Of a stretch of 17,345 bases of DNA, positions 1 through 7,252 are shown piece by piece (the stretch's first letter is position 1; every line of letters starts with the position of its first letter). Both the position numbers and the translations under genes were made by a program. Location of the stretch: positions 1 through 17,345 of the forward strand of contig JBGQAU010000071.1 in the NCBI GenBank assembly GCA_041494445.1, in the 5' to 3' direction. The notes below the pieces were generated by a model. It did no database searches. It had not been told where the DNA came from and saw nothing but the letters and a program-made list of their open reading frames with translations. The DNA is from JAIQFR01 sp041494445. Lineage in GTDB: Bacteria; Acidobacteriota; Polarisedimenticolia; Polarisedimenticolales; JAIQFR01.

Positions 1-444
1 ATGGTCGCGCTGATCGGAAACGGCGTTTACCCGTGCGTCCTCGGCTCCCGGATCCTCGGCGGCGGCGCCCGGCGCGGCGGCATGCCCCTGTGGAGGTACG
101 CCGCGAACCGCTTCCTGACCCTCTACTCCAACATCGTCCTCGGCGGGAAGCTCTCGGAGTACCACTCCGGGTACCGCGGCTTTTCTCGCGACCTCCTGAT
201 GCGCCTCCCCCTCGACGCCAACTCCGACGACTTCGTGTTCGACGCCGAGGTTCTGGCGGAGGTCCTCTGGCTGGGGTACGAGATCGGCGAGGTGAGCTGC
301 CCCACGAGCTACTTCGAGGAGGCCTCCTCGATCAACTTCGGCCGCAGCGTCCGCTACGGCTTCGGCTGTCTCTGGACTGGTTGCGTCTTCCGACTGTGCC
401 GCGCCGGCCTCGCACGCTCCCCGAAGTTCCCGCGCGCCTCCTGA
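1..444 (+). CDS. Family 2 glycosyltransferase, C-terminal part (partial)
   Basis: The frame is already open at base 1 and ends at TGA 442-444, so the N-terminal nucleotide-sugar-binding half lies outside the window; the ATG at base 1 is probably an internal Met. What remains matches the C-terminal half of GT2 enzymes of the dolichol/undecaprenyl-phosphate glycosyltransferase type: a GSR motif (residues 15-17), NRFLT (36-40), SEYHSGYRGFSR (about 52-63), NSDDFVFDAEVL (about 74-85) and EEASSINFGRSVRYG (about 106-120). These enzymes move a sugar from an NDP-sugar to a polyprenyl phosphate or glycan at the inner face of the cytoplasmic membrane. There is no long hydrophobic C-terminal tail, so it is probably a soluble or peripheral form. 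The gene converges on the downstream minus-strand operon with only 25 bp between the stops. The family call is firm; the substrate is unknown. Confidence 0.85.
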   Translation: MVALIGNGVYPCVLGSRILGGGARRGGMPLWRYAANRFLTLYSNIVLGGKLSEYHSGYRGFSRDLLMRLPLDANSDDFVFDAEVLAEVLWLGYEIGEVSCPTSYFEEASSINFGRSVRYGFGCLWTGCVFRLCRAGLARSPKFPRAS

Positions 445-474
445 GACCCCCCGCACCCCGTCGGAAATCTCAGG
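440..474. terminator. Inverted repeat at convergent gene ends, possible weak terminator
   Basis: CCTGAGA (440-446) and TCTCAGG (468-474) form a perfect 7-bp inverted repeat with a 21-nt loop. Its arms contain the stop codon of the glycosyltransferase and the TGA of the opposing DUF4097-like gene. The loop is long and no T-tract follows on either strand, so a terminator role is only a guess. Confidence 0.25.
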
Positions 475-1948
475 GCTGATCCTGCTCCGCGGCCGCGGCG
501 CCCACGAGCCGCACGTCGCCGCTGGCGACGATCTTGAGGAGCGGGCGGTTCATGTGGCCGACCATCCCGTACGCCTGGGAGCGATCGTCATTGACGACCA
601 CCCGCGGGAGGCCCTCCACCTCGACCCGGCCGTTCGTCGTCCGGGCCTGCACGAGGCAGCCCCCCGCCTGAGGGAACCGGACCGAGACCCCGCCCCCCTC
701 GTTCGTGATCGAGCTGTCCTTCGTGTTCGGGAGGGACACCCAGGCCACCTCCACTTGCCCGCCGTCCGCCTGGACGTTCACGGGGCCGTTGAGATCGGTC
801 AACCGCACGTCGCCTCCCCCGCTCTTCACCTTGACCTCGCTGAAGATCCGGCCCGCCAGGATCTCCCCGTTGTCGGTCTCGAGCGTCACCGGTCCCGTGG
901 CGTTGTCCACCTGAATCGGCGCGGACGACGTGCGCACGGTGACCTCCGCGCCGACATCGCTGACGCGCGTCCTCAATCCCGCCCCCTCGACCGAGACCGC
1001 GCCCGAAACGGACTGGACCTCCACCGCCACCGCCTCCGCCCCGGTGCTCTTCACCTCCATGGAGCCCTTGTTCACCGAGCCGCGCACGGCGCCCGCGAAC
1101 ACGGTCACGCGAAGAGCGGACTCCAGATCGCGGAACTGCACTTCCCGGTCGGTCTCGATCGAGATCGGTCCCTTGGACTTCTCGAGCTTGAGCGGTGCCC
1201 CCGCGAGGGAAAGCTCCGCCCCCGACCCTAGCCCCGCGACGTCGGCGCGGCCGCCGTGGACGCGCAGCCGGCAGAAGCCCTGCGCTCCGTCCACCTTGAG
1301 ATCGACGGCGTCGAGGTCGCCGTCGACCCCCTCCCGCGCTCCGGTCACGGTGGCGCTCCCGCCCGAGATCCGAAGCGCCACCGCGCCGGCCGCCCCGTCG
1401 ACCGAGGCTTCTAGGTCGCGACCGCGCACGGTGACGTCCCCTCCCGAGCGCGAGACTTTCACGGTCCCCGCGTCGAGCTCCGCGATCAGCGAGCCGCGGA
1501 CGCCCGTCGCGTCGAGCCGGCCCCCTTTCCCGTGCACCTCCACCGAGCCCTCGACCCCGGCCACGGTCATCGCGGCCCCATCGAGATTCAGGACGACCTT
1601 CATGCCCGGGGGGACCCATAGCCTGAGCACCCCGGGCATCTCGCGGGCGCCCGCCGGCGGGACGATGCGGAACCCGCCCTGCTCTTGCCAGAGCGCGACC
1701 GGGAGCGGTGCCTTCACCTTACCGCCCATCTCGCTCGAGTACCCGAGCTGTCCCGCGTCGCCTCCCACGACCTCGATCGCCCCGCGAACCCTCTCGACGG
1801 TCACCCGGGTCTCGTCCGTCACCGGAACCGCTCCCGACGCCTCCTCGTAGAGGAGCGACGGTCCCGCCGCCGCCCGCGCGGCGCCGGCCGCGAGCCACGA
1901 GAGGAGGGCGACGCCCGCCGCCCGCCGCGCGTTCCGCATCGTCGACAT
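470..1948 (-). CDS. Exported DUF4097-like repeat protein (copy A)
   Basis: 492 residues. The N-terminus (MSTMRNARRAAG, then a hydrophobic stretch ending near ARA) looks like a Sec signal peptide cleaved around residue 26. The mature part is a long run of short Gly/Val/Asp-rich beta segments (for example VRGAIEVVGG, GPISIETDR near residue 260, GPVTLETDNG, SGDVRLVG at the end), the pattern of DUF4097/adhesin-like proteins predicted to form a right-handed beta solenoid. The ATG at 1948-1946 is preferred over a TTG one codon upstream because GGAGGAGG lies four bases before it and because it overlaps the rnc stop (TGATG), which suggests translational coupling. It is colinear with the protein at 5731-7206, with about half the residues identical by eye. 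The molecular role is unknown; envelope or periplasmic location is inferred. Confidence 0.8.
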   Translation of the reverse strand: MSTMRNARRAAGVALLSWLAAGAARAAAGPSLLYEEASGAVPVTDETRVTVERVRGAIEVVGGDAGQLGYSSEMGGKVKAPLPVALWQEQGGFRIVPPAGAREMPGVLRLWVPPGMKVVLNLDGAAMTVAGVEGSVEVHGKGGRLDATGVRGSLIAELDAGTVKVSRSGGDVTVRGRDLEASVDGAAGAVALRISGGSATVTGAREGVDGDLDAVDLKVDGAQGFCRLRVHGGRADVAGLGSGAELSLAGAPLKLEKSKGPISIETDREVQFRDLESALRVTVFAGAVRGSVNKGSMEVKSTGAEAVAVEVQSVSGAVSVEGAGLRTRVSDVGAEVTVRTSSAPIQVDNATGPVTLETDNGEILAGRIFSEVKVKSGGGDVRLTDLNGPVNVQADGGQVEVAWVSLPNTKDSSITNEGGGVSVRFPQAGGCLVQARTTNGRVEVEGLPRVVVNDDRSQAYGMVGHMNRPLLKIVASGDVRLVGAAAAEQDQP

Positions 1949-2646
1949 CAAGCCTCCTCCCCGACCGCCGCGAGCCGATCCAGCGCGACGCGCGCGGCTT
2001 CCTGCTCCGCCTGCTTGCGGCTCGACCCGCGGCCCGCGCCCAGCACCTCGCTCCCGAGAACGACCTCCGCCTCGAACTCCCGGGCGTGCGCCGGGCCGGA
2101 GGTCCCGACCACCCGGTAGCGCGGCGTCTGGCGAAACCTGGCCTGCGCCCGCTCCTGGAGGCGGGTCTTGTAGTCCTCCGCGGCCTCGTCGCTCCTGCCG
2201 GCGGCCCTGAGCGCCGTCCCCAGGTGCCGCGCGACGAACGAACGCGCCGCGCGGATCCCGCCGTCCTGGTACACGGCGCCGAGCACCCCCTCGAACGCGT
2301 CGGCCAGGAGGGACGGCTTGTCTCGCCCGCCGGTGCTCTCCTCGCCCCGACCGAGGTGGAGCGCCTCGCCGAGGCCGATCCGCCGCGCCGCCTCCGCCAG
2401 CGTCTCGCTGCGCACGACGGACTGTTTCCGCCGGGTGAGCACTCCTTCGTCGGCGTCGGGATCGCGCCGCACGAGCCAGTCGGCGACGAAGAAGCCGAGG
2501 AGCGCGTCCCCCAGGAACTCGAGCCGCTCCCAGTCGTCGCCGGGCCCCGACGCGCGCTCGTGCGCGCGGGAGCTGTGGGTCAGCGCCCGGAGCAGGAGGG
2601 CGGGATCGGAGAACCGGTAGCCGAGACGGCTCTCGAGGTCGCTCAC
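1948..2646 (-). CDS. rnc: Ribonuclease III
   Basis: 232 residues, the normal length for bacterial RNase III, which cuts double-stranded RNA in rRNA maturation and mRNA turnover. The RNase III signature ERLEFLGDA is at residues 40-48, giving the expected acidic residues E40, E43 and D47; LLADAFEGVLGAVYQDGG (113-130) supplies the second pair D116 and E119. A double-stranded RNA-binding domain follows from about 155, with the typical GSSRKQAEQEAA helix near the C-terminus. The GTG start at 2646-2644 was chosen because translation from it begins at the family-typical SDLESRLGYRF and because it overlaps the upstream lipoprotein stop as GTGA. The downstream stop overlaps the next gene as TGATG. Being embedded between two envelope-protein genes is odd: in many bacteria rnc sits with era, lepB, acpP or fabF. 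Confidence 0.96.
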   Translation of the reverse strand: MSDLESRLGYRFSDPALLLRALTHSSRAHERASGPGDDWERLEFLGDALLGFFVADWLVRRDPDADEGVLTRRKQSVVRSETLAEAARRIGLGEALHLGRGEESTGGRDKPSLLADAFEGVLGAVYQDGGIRAARSFVARHLGTALRAAGRSDEAAEDYKTRLQERAQARFRQTPRYRVVGTSGPAHAREFEAEVVLGSEVLGAGRGSSRKQAEQEAARVALDRLAAVGEEA

Positions 2647-3179
2647 GGCGCCCTCCCCGCCGGGGGCGGGTCCTTCACCTCGTCCGACGCTTTCCGGAAC
2701 TCCCGTCTCGGCCTCGCGTCCCCTTCGTACCGCTGCCCGTCGCGCTCCAAGGTGTACGCCGAGAGCGTGAGCCCGCCCGGCTCCACCACCAGCTCGTCCA
2801 CGTAGCGCATCGGCTTCCTCGACGGGACGGCGGGAGTGCCGGTGCACTCCACGCGGAGGTGCGCGGTGGCGGGGTCCACCGTGGTACGGTAAACGAGGAC
2901 GTAGGTCTTCGCCCCGTCCTGGACCTCTTCGCCCGCTCCTTCCCACCCGGCACGAATCGCGTACGTCCCGTCCGACGATCGGACGCCGATCCGGGTCCTG
3001 AACCGGTCGCCGTCGCGAACGATCGCGAGGGTCGAGCGGATCCTCTCGTTCCCACGGACCCAGGTGCCGGCGTATCCGGTATCGCTCACCCGCGCGTTCC
3101 CTCCGCACCCCGCGAGGGCCACGGCCACGAGGACCGCCGCCGAGATCCCTACCCGTTCTTGGTGCGATGTCTTCCGCAT
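2643..3179 (-). CDS. Small lipoprotein of unknown function (copy A)
   Basis: 178 residues. The signal peptide ends in a clear lipobox, LAGC, with C25 as the lipidated residue. The mature domain has no family I can name, but it is shared with the protein at 7314-7829: RVSDTGYxGTWxRGN just after the lipid anchor, then VDELVVEPGG and YTxERDGxRYEG near the C-terminus. The ATG at 3179-3177 starts right before the signal peptide; GGGGGAG five or so bases upstream is a possible ribosome site. Its TGA overlaps the rnc GTG (GTGA), so the two are probably translated together, and DUF4097-like copy A follows. The short conserved beta-rich layout suggests a single compact periplasmic domain. Lipoprotein status is well supported; function is unknown. 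Confidence 0.85.
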   Translation of the reverse strand: MRKTSHQERVGISAAVLVAVALAGCGGNARVSDTGYAGTWVRGNERIRSTLAIVRDGDRFRTRIGVRSSDGTYAIRAGWEGAGEEVQDGAKTYVLVYRTTVDPATAHLRVECTGTPAVPSRKPMRYVDELVVEPGGLTLSAYTLERDGQRYEGDARPRREFRKASDEVKDPPPAGRAP

Positions 3180-3188
3180 GGCTCCCCC

Positions 3189-3218
3189 GAGATTGTAGGA
3201 TGGAACTCCCACAATCTC
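3189..3218 (-). promoter_or_regulatory. Inverted repeat overlapping a possible -10 box of the lipoprotein-rnc operon
   Basis: GAGATTGT (3189-3196) and ACAATCTC (3211-3218) are a perfect 8-bp inverted repeat with a 14-base centre. On the minus strand the gene-proximal arm reads CCTACAATCTCG, containing TACAAT (3198-3193), a good -10 hexamer 13 bases before the ATG. I see no convincing -35. The same dodecamer occurs before the second module (7248-7259), but there without the second arm, which favours the -10 reading over an operator. Confidence 0.35.
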
Positions 3219-3230
3219 CCGTCCACCATG

Positions 3231-3243
3231 GGCTAGACTAGCC
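3231..3243. promoter_or_regulatory. 13-bp palindrome GGCTAG-A-CTAGCC before the TMTC-like gene
   Basis: A perfect odd-centred palindrome lies five bases before the ATG of the plus-strand gene, in the 69-bp divergent intergenic region. It contains TAGACT (3234-3239), a 4/6 match to a -10 box that would give a nearly leaderless transcript. It may be a regulator site or chance; no second copy was seen. Confidence 0.3.
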
Positions 3244-3248
3244 GTTCC

Positions 3249-4814
3249 ATGGCGGAGCGGGAGCATCGGACGGGAGCGCTCGCGGCGATCGTCGCGGCGG
3301 CGGCGATCGCGGTGGTCGCGAACTCGCTCCCGAATGGATTCGCCCTCGACGACTCGACCGTCGTGGAAGAGAACCCTCTCGTCGCATCTCACGCCTTCGT
3401 CGAGATCCTGAGGACGCCCTACCACTACGGCCCCGCGCAGACGATCCCGACGGGACTCTACCGGCCCTTCACCACGCTGACCTTCGCGCTCGATCATGCA
3501 GTCGGGGGGCTCCGGCCCCTCGTCTACCACGCCGACAACGTGGCCTTGCACGCGGCCGTGTCGGTCCTGGTTCTCTGCACCGGCCTCGCCCTCGGCCTCG
3601 TGCCGGGCGCGGCGCTCGCGGGGGCGCTGCTGTTCGCCGTCCACCCGGTGCACTCCGAGGCGGTCGCGAACGTGTCGGGGCGGGCCGAGCTGCTCGCCGC
3701 CGCGCTCTTCCTCCTCGCGCTCCTCGCCTTCGCGCGAGGGAGGGACCCGGACGGCCGCCTGCGCGGTCGGGCGCTCGCCGCGGCGGCGGCGCTCTCGTTC
3801 CTCGCCATGCTGGCGAAGGAGCACGCGGTGACCTTCGTCGGGGTGGCGGCGGCGTGGGAGGTTCTGGTGCGCCGGCGCGGGGAACCGCTCCGGAGCTTCC
3901 TCCGAAATCGGAGAGCGGAGCTGGCGAGGACGTTCTCCACGCTCCTCGTCCCCGTCGCCGCGTATCTCGTCGCGCGGCGCGCCGTGCTGGGCGACCTTCT
4001 GCCTTCCCCGGCGTCGGTCACGCCGATCGAGAACCCCGCCGCCGGTCTTGCGCTCCCGGAACGCTGGGCGACGGCGATCGCGGCCGCCGGGAGATACGCC
4101 CGCCTCCTCGTGTTCCCGCGAATGCTCTCGCCGGACTACGGCTTCGCCGAAACCGCCCCGGTCCGCTCGCTCCTCGACCCCTGGCTCCTCCTCGGCCTTC
4201 TCGTCGCGGCCGCCCTCCTCCTGGGCTTCGTCGTCGCCTGGCGGAGGTCGCGGCCCGCCGCGTTCCTCATCCTCCTGGCGGTCGTCCCGTTCTCCGTCGT
4301 CTCGAACCTGCCCTTCACGATCGGCACGATCCTGGCGGAGCGGCTGCTCTACCTGCCGTCCGCCGGCCTCTGCCTCCTGGCGGGAGCCGCGTGGCCCGGT
4401 CTCGCGCGGCGGACCGGACGCCCCGTCGCGACGGCGCTCGCCGCCGCGATCCTGCTCGCGGCGGCGGCTCGGACCGCGGTGGCGAACGTCGCGTGGCACG
4501 ACGACTTCGCGCTCTGGTCCCGGGCGATCCACGCTGCGCCGCGGAGCGTGAGGGTCCTCGGAAACCTCGCGATCGAGCTGGCCTCCCGTGGACGCCTCGA
4601 CGAGGCGAAGCCGCTTCTCCTCCGCGCCGTGGCGCTGGCCCCGGATTTCGCGCCGAACCGGATCAATCTCGCCGGAGTCCTGCTCAAGGAAGGAGACCTC
4701 GACGCCGCCGAGGTCGAGGTCCGGCACGTCCTCGACCGCGAGCCCAACCACCCGATCGCCCTGCTCCAGCTCGAGGCGATCCGCGCGAAGCGCCGCTCGA
4801 TGCCCGGGCCTTAG
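3249..4814 (+). CDS. TMTC-like multi-pass membrane protein with C-terminal TPRs
   Basis: 521 residues. The N-terminal 420 residues hold about ten hydrophobic segments. The first lumen/periplasm-type loop carries the acidic pair D34-D35 in NGFALDDSTVVEEN, typical of GT-C glycosyltransferases. HPVHSEAVANVSGRAELLA (132-150) is the hallmark block of the TMTC/DUF1736 family, whose animal members are O-mannosyltransferases using dolichol-phosphate-mannose. From about 428 to 515 there are two to three TPR units (LGNLAIELASRGRLDEA, RINLAGVLLKEGDLDAAE). The expected role is transfer of a sugar from a polyprenyl-phosphate donor onto an exported protein, which would fit the polyprenyl-type glycosyltransferase at 1-444, but the link is inference. 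No clear Shine-Dalgarno precedes the ATG. It is divergent from the lipoprotein-rnc operon. Confidence 0.8.
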   Translation: MAEREHRTGALAAIVAAAAIAVVANSLPNGFALDDSTVVEENPLVASHAFVEILRTPYHYGPAQTIPTGLYRPFTTLTFALDHAVGGLRPLVYHADNVALHAAVSVLVLCTGLALGLVPGAALAGALLFAVHPVHSEAVANVSGRAELLAAALFLLALLAFARGRDPDGRLRGRALAAAAALSFLAMLAKEHAVTFVGVAAAWEVLVRRRGEPLRSFLRNRRAELARTFSTLLVPVAAYLVARRAVLGDLLPSPASVTPIENPAAGLALPERWATAIAAAGRYARLLVFPRMLSPDYGFAETAPVRSLLDPWLLLGLLVAAALLLGFVVAWRRSRPAAFLILLAVVPFSVVSNLPFTIGTILAERLLYLPSAGLCLLAGAAWPGLARRTGRPVATALAAAILLAAAARTAVANVAWHDDFALWSRAIHAAPRSVRVLGNLAIELASRGRLDEAKPLLLRAVALAPDFAPNRINLAGVLLKEGDLDAAEVEVRHVLDREPNHPIALLQLEAIRAKRRSMPGP

Positions 4815-4842
4815 GGATAGCCCGCCTCCTCTGCCAGCGGCC

Positions 4843-4872
4843 TTGCCATAGTGTGCTATTGGGTAGTACACT
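4843..4872 (+). promoter_or_regulatory. Promoter with embedded imperfect palindrome for the HTH/nucleotidyltransferase pair
   Basis: TTGCCA (4843-4848), an 18-base spacer and TACACT (4867-4872) form a sigma70-like promoter. Transcription would start about seven bases on, at or next to the GTG at 4879, so the mRNA is probably leaderless. AGTGTGCTA (4850-4858), a 5-base centre and TAGTACACT (4864-4872) pair at 8 of 9 positions; this dyad covers the spacer and the -10 box, the classic position for an autorepressor operator. Confidence 0.55.
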
Positions 4873-4878
4873 CTTGTC

Positions 4879-5253
4879 GTGAGACTCGACCGGGACCGCA
4901 TCCGCGACCTGGCCAGGGAGCGGGGATACTCGCTGGCCGGGCTGCTCCGCAGCGCGGACGTCAGCCGCACCGCGTACTATTCCCTCGTGCGGCGCCCTTC
5001 GGTCGTTCCGGGCACGGTCCGTGCGCTGGCCCGGACGCTGGGGGTCCCGGCCCGCGAGATCTTCCGGGACGACGGCGGCTCTGCAATCGAGCGGGGCGCG
5101 CTGCGTGTCACGGAGGCTCGCGCCATCTGCCGCAACGCGGCCGGCGCTTCTTTCGACGGTGTCTGGCACGCGCTGTGCCTCCTCGACCTCCCGCCGATCG
5201 AGCGTCTCCAGAGGAGCCTGACCCGTGGGCGCGCCACCCCCCTTCACCGATAG
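4879..5253 (+). CDS. Small XRE/Cro-type HTH DNA-binding protein
   Basis: 124 residues. Residues 6-62 fit a Cro/C1-type helix-turn-helix: RDLARERGYSLAGLLRSADV, then SRTAYYSLVRRP as turn and recognition helix, then a helix ending in LARTLGVPAREIF. The C-terminal half (about 67-118) is a separate helical segment with the phrase LLDLPPIERLQRSLTRGR, possibly a partner-binding region. The GTG start fits the promoter spacing and leaves full helix 1. The last 29 bp overlap the next gene, so the two are co-expressed. With a palindrome across its own promoter and a nucleotidyltransferase-fold partner, it is most simply the regulator or antitoxin of a two-gene toxin-antitoxin-like module. Fold is well supported; the antitoxin role is inferred. 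Confidence 0.75.
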   Translation: MRLDRDRIRDLARERGYSLAGLLRSADVSRTAYYSLVRRPSVVPGTVRALARTLGVPAREIFRDDGGSAIERGALRVTEARAICRNAAGASFDGVWHALCLLDLPPIERLQRSLTRGRATPLHR

Positions 5254-5734
5254 GGAAGCCGACTTCCTGAGAACCCTTCTCGAGGAGGGGGTGGAATTCC
5301 TGGTCGTCGGAGCCGCGGCGGCGGCGCTGCAAGGGGCGCCCGCGGTGACGCAGGACATCGACCTCTGGTTCGCGAATCTCTCGGATCCGCGCCTCCTCAG
5401 GGCTCTCCGCCGAGCCGGAGCGGCGTACGTCGCGCCCACGCTTCAGAATCCGCCCCTCCTGGTCGGCGGCGGAGCGGAACTCTTCGACGTCGTGGTGCAC
5501 ATGCACGGCCTCGGCTCGTTCCGGCAGGAGGCGCGCCGGGCGCTGCGGCTCCGCGTGGGCGATCTCGAGCTGCCCGTGCTGCCGCTGGCCCGGATCATCG
5601 CCAGCAAGAAGGCCGCCGGGCGCGCGAAGGACCTGGCGATGCTGCCCGCCCTCGAGGACGCTTTACGCGCGCTCGAGGCGCGCCGGCGGGCGCGCACGGG
5701 ACGGAGCGCACGCGGGAGAAAGCCGCGGCGCTAA
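5225..5734 (+). CDS. Nucleotidyltransferase-fold protein (AbiEii/MNT-like), putative toxin
   Basis: 169 residues. EFLVVGAAAAALQG (24-37) followed by TQDIDLWF (42-49) and ELFDVVVH (85-92) fits the pol-beta nucleotidyltransferase pattern: glycine loop, D44-x-D46, and a third acidic residue D88. The usual GG or GS of the loop is GA here, which may weaken activity. The C-terminal IASKKAAGRAKDLAML (125-140) is the block seen in stand-alone NTases of the AbiEii/DUF6036 type, which modify RNA or proteins in toxin-antitoxin and phage-defence systems. The GTG at 5225 has GAGGAG eight bases upstream. The N-terminus overlaps the HTH gene by 29 bp. The TAA overlaps by bases with the opposing gene's TAG (CTAA, 5731-5734). 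The C-terminal tail is very Arg-rich. Fold is likely; toxin function is inference. Confidence 0.7.
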   Translation: MGAPPPFTDREADFLRTLLEEGVEFLVVGAAAAALQGAPAVTQDIDLWFANLSDPRLLRALRRAGAAYVAPTLQNPPLLVGGGAELFDVVVHMHGLGSFRQEARRALRLRVGDLELPVLPLARIIASKKAAGRAKDLAMLPALEDALRALEARRRARTGRSARGRKPRR

Positions 5735-7206
5735 GGTTTATCCTTTTCCTCGATCTCGCTGCCGACGAGGCGGACGTCGCCGCTGGCGACGATCTTCACG
5801 ATCGGCCGTTCCTTGTAAGTGACGATCCCCTTGGCCACCGTGCCCCCCTCGCCCATCTCCACCCCCGGCAGGCCCTCCATCTCAATCTTCCCGCCTGTCG
5901 ACTCGGCCTCGACCCGGCAGCCGGCGTTCGGCCCGAACGTGACCAGCACACCGCCACCGTCGTTCCTGATTGAGCTGTCCGCCGTGGCCGCGAGCGAGGT
6001 CCAGTTCGCCTCCACTTCCGGACAGTTGGCCTCGATCTTCACGGCGCCGTTGAGGTCGCTGAGCCGCACCTTGCCGTGAGCGCTCTTGACATCGACGTCG
6101 CCCGAGAGTTCGCGCGCGTCGAGGTTCGCGTTCTCGATCTCGATCGTCAAGGGGCCCCCGACCTTGTTCACCTGGATCGGCGCGGACGACGTTCGCACGG
6201 TGACCTCGCCCCCGATGTCGGAGAGGTGAGTCTTGAGCGCCGCCCCGGTCACCAAGACCGACCCCGACACCGAGTCGATCTCGACCCCACTGGCTCCAGT
6301 GCCCTTCACCTCGACCGAGCCGTCGTTGTGGGATCCGCGCACGGTGCCCCCAAACGCGGTGACGCGCAGCGCGGACTCCAGGCTCTTGAACTGCACCGTC
6401 CGGTCGGTCTCTATCGAAATCGGCCCCTTGGAATTCTCGAGTTTGAGCGGTGAGCCCGAGAGCAAGAGATCCGCCCCCGCCCCGAGATCCCTGAGGTCCA
6501 CCTGGCCTTGGCGAACGTGCAGGCGGCAGATACCTTGGGCTCCGTCCACGGTGACGCCGAGGTTCTCGAAGTCGCCGTCGAGATCCCCCTGCAACCCCCT
6601 CACCGTCGCGACCCCTCCCGTCATCTTGAGCGACACCGCGCCGCGCACGTCGGTCACCGTGGCGGCCAGGTTCCGACCGCTCATCCGGATCTTCCCTTCC
6701 ACGGAGGAAACGTTGGCGCTCCCGTCGTCCATCTCGACGACCAGCGACTGGTCAACGCCCATCACGAGCAGACTGTCCCGCTGTCCGCGCACCTCCACCT
6801 CGCTCTTGACGTGGTACACGCTGATCGTGGCGCCGTCGAGCCTCAGGTCGACCTTCATGCCGGGCGGGACCCACACCTTGAGCACGCCGGGCACCTCGCG
6901 GGCGCCCTCGGGCGGCACGAGGCGGAACACGCCTCCACCGAGCCAGAGAGCGAGCGGGAGCGGCGTCTTGGCCTCCCCTCCCGTCTCGCTCGAGTAATCG
7001 AGCCGGTCCTTCGCGCCACCGATGACTTGGATCTGCCCTCGGATCCTCTCGACGGTCAGCTGCGTCTCGTCGGACACCGGCACCGTCCCCGAGGCCTCCT
7101 CGGCCAGGAGCCGCGGGGCGTCCTGCGCCCGCGCCCAACCGGCCGCGAGCAAAAGGAGAACCGCCGCGCACCTTCTCGCCGGCTCTGTCCGCACCGCCGG
7201 AATCAC
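5731..7206 (-). CDS. Exported DUF4097-like repeat protein (copy B)
   Basis: 491 residues. A signal peptide (hydrophobic AAVLLLLAAGWARA, cleavage near residue 27) precedes DAPRLLAEEASGTVPVSDET, which aligns with the mature N-terminus of the protein at 470-1948. The two are colinear throughout, sharing for example VPPGMKV, VDGAQGxCRL, SKGPISIETDR near residue 258, VRTSSAPIQV and IVASGDVRLVG, with about half of all residues identical by eye and almost equal length. The same short beta repeats suggest a beta solenoid. GTG at 7206-7204 is chosen because the signal peptide starts there and GAGG lies upstream. The 107-bp gap from lipoprotein copy B carries its own candidate promoter and a micro-ORF. 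Function is unknown; export is well supported. Confidence 0.8.
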   Translation of the reverse strand: MIPAVRTEPARRCAAVLLLLAAGWARAQDAPRLLAEEASGTVPVSDETQLTVERIRGQIQVIGGAKDRLDYSSETGGEAKTPLPLALWLGGGVFRLVPPEGAREVPGVLKVWVPPGMKVDLRLDGATISVYHVKSEVEVRGQRDSLLVMGVDQSLVVEMDDGSANVSSVEGKIRMSGRNLAATVTDVRGAVSLKMTGGVATVRGLQGDLDGDFENLGVTVDGAQGICRLHVRQGQVDLRDLGAGADLLLSGSPLKLENSKGPISIETDRTVQFKSLESALRVTAFGGTVRGSHNDGSVEVKGTGASGVEIDSVSGSVLVTGAALKTHLSDIGGEVTVRTSSAPIQVNKVGGPLTIEIENANLDARELSGDVDVKSAHGKVRLSDLNGAVKIEANCPEVEANWTSLAATADSSIRNDGGGVLVTFGPNAGCRVEAESTGGKIEMEGLPGVEMGEGGTVAKGIVTYKERPIVKIVASGDVRLVGSEIEEKDKP

Positions 7207-7209
7207 CTC

Positions 7210-7239
7210 TCACCTCGCTTCCGTCGAGCCGCTCCGCAT
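7210..7239 (-). other. Nine-codon micro-ORF upstream of DUF4097-like copy B
   Basis: ATG at 7239-7237 runs for nine sense codons (MRSGSTEAR) to TGA at 7212-7210, three bases before the GTG of copy B. The surrounding bases match the start region of lipoprotein copy A: both have CCTACAATCTCG, a short purine-rich stretch, then GCC-ATG-CGG. It may be a leader peptide or a vestige of a lipoprotein start left by the duplication. Translation is unproven. Confidence 0.3.
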
Positions 7240-7252
7240 GGCGCTCGCCGAG

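Noticed and set aside
1949..1951. TTG one codon upstream as start of DUF4097-like copy A
   Set aside because: The ATG at 1948 has better spacing to GGAGGAGG and forms the TGATG overlap with rnc.
2643..4970. A 775-codon minus-strand open frame
   Set aside because: Only its last part (from 3179) is the lipoprotein. The rest is low-complexity Arg/Glu-rich antisense of the TMTC-like gene and runs through the intergenic region.
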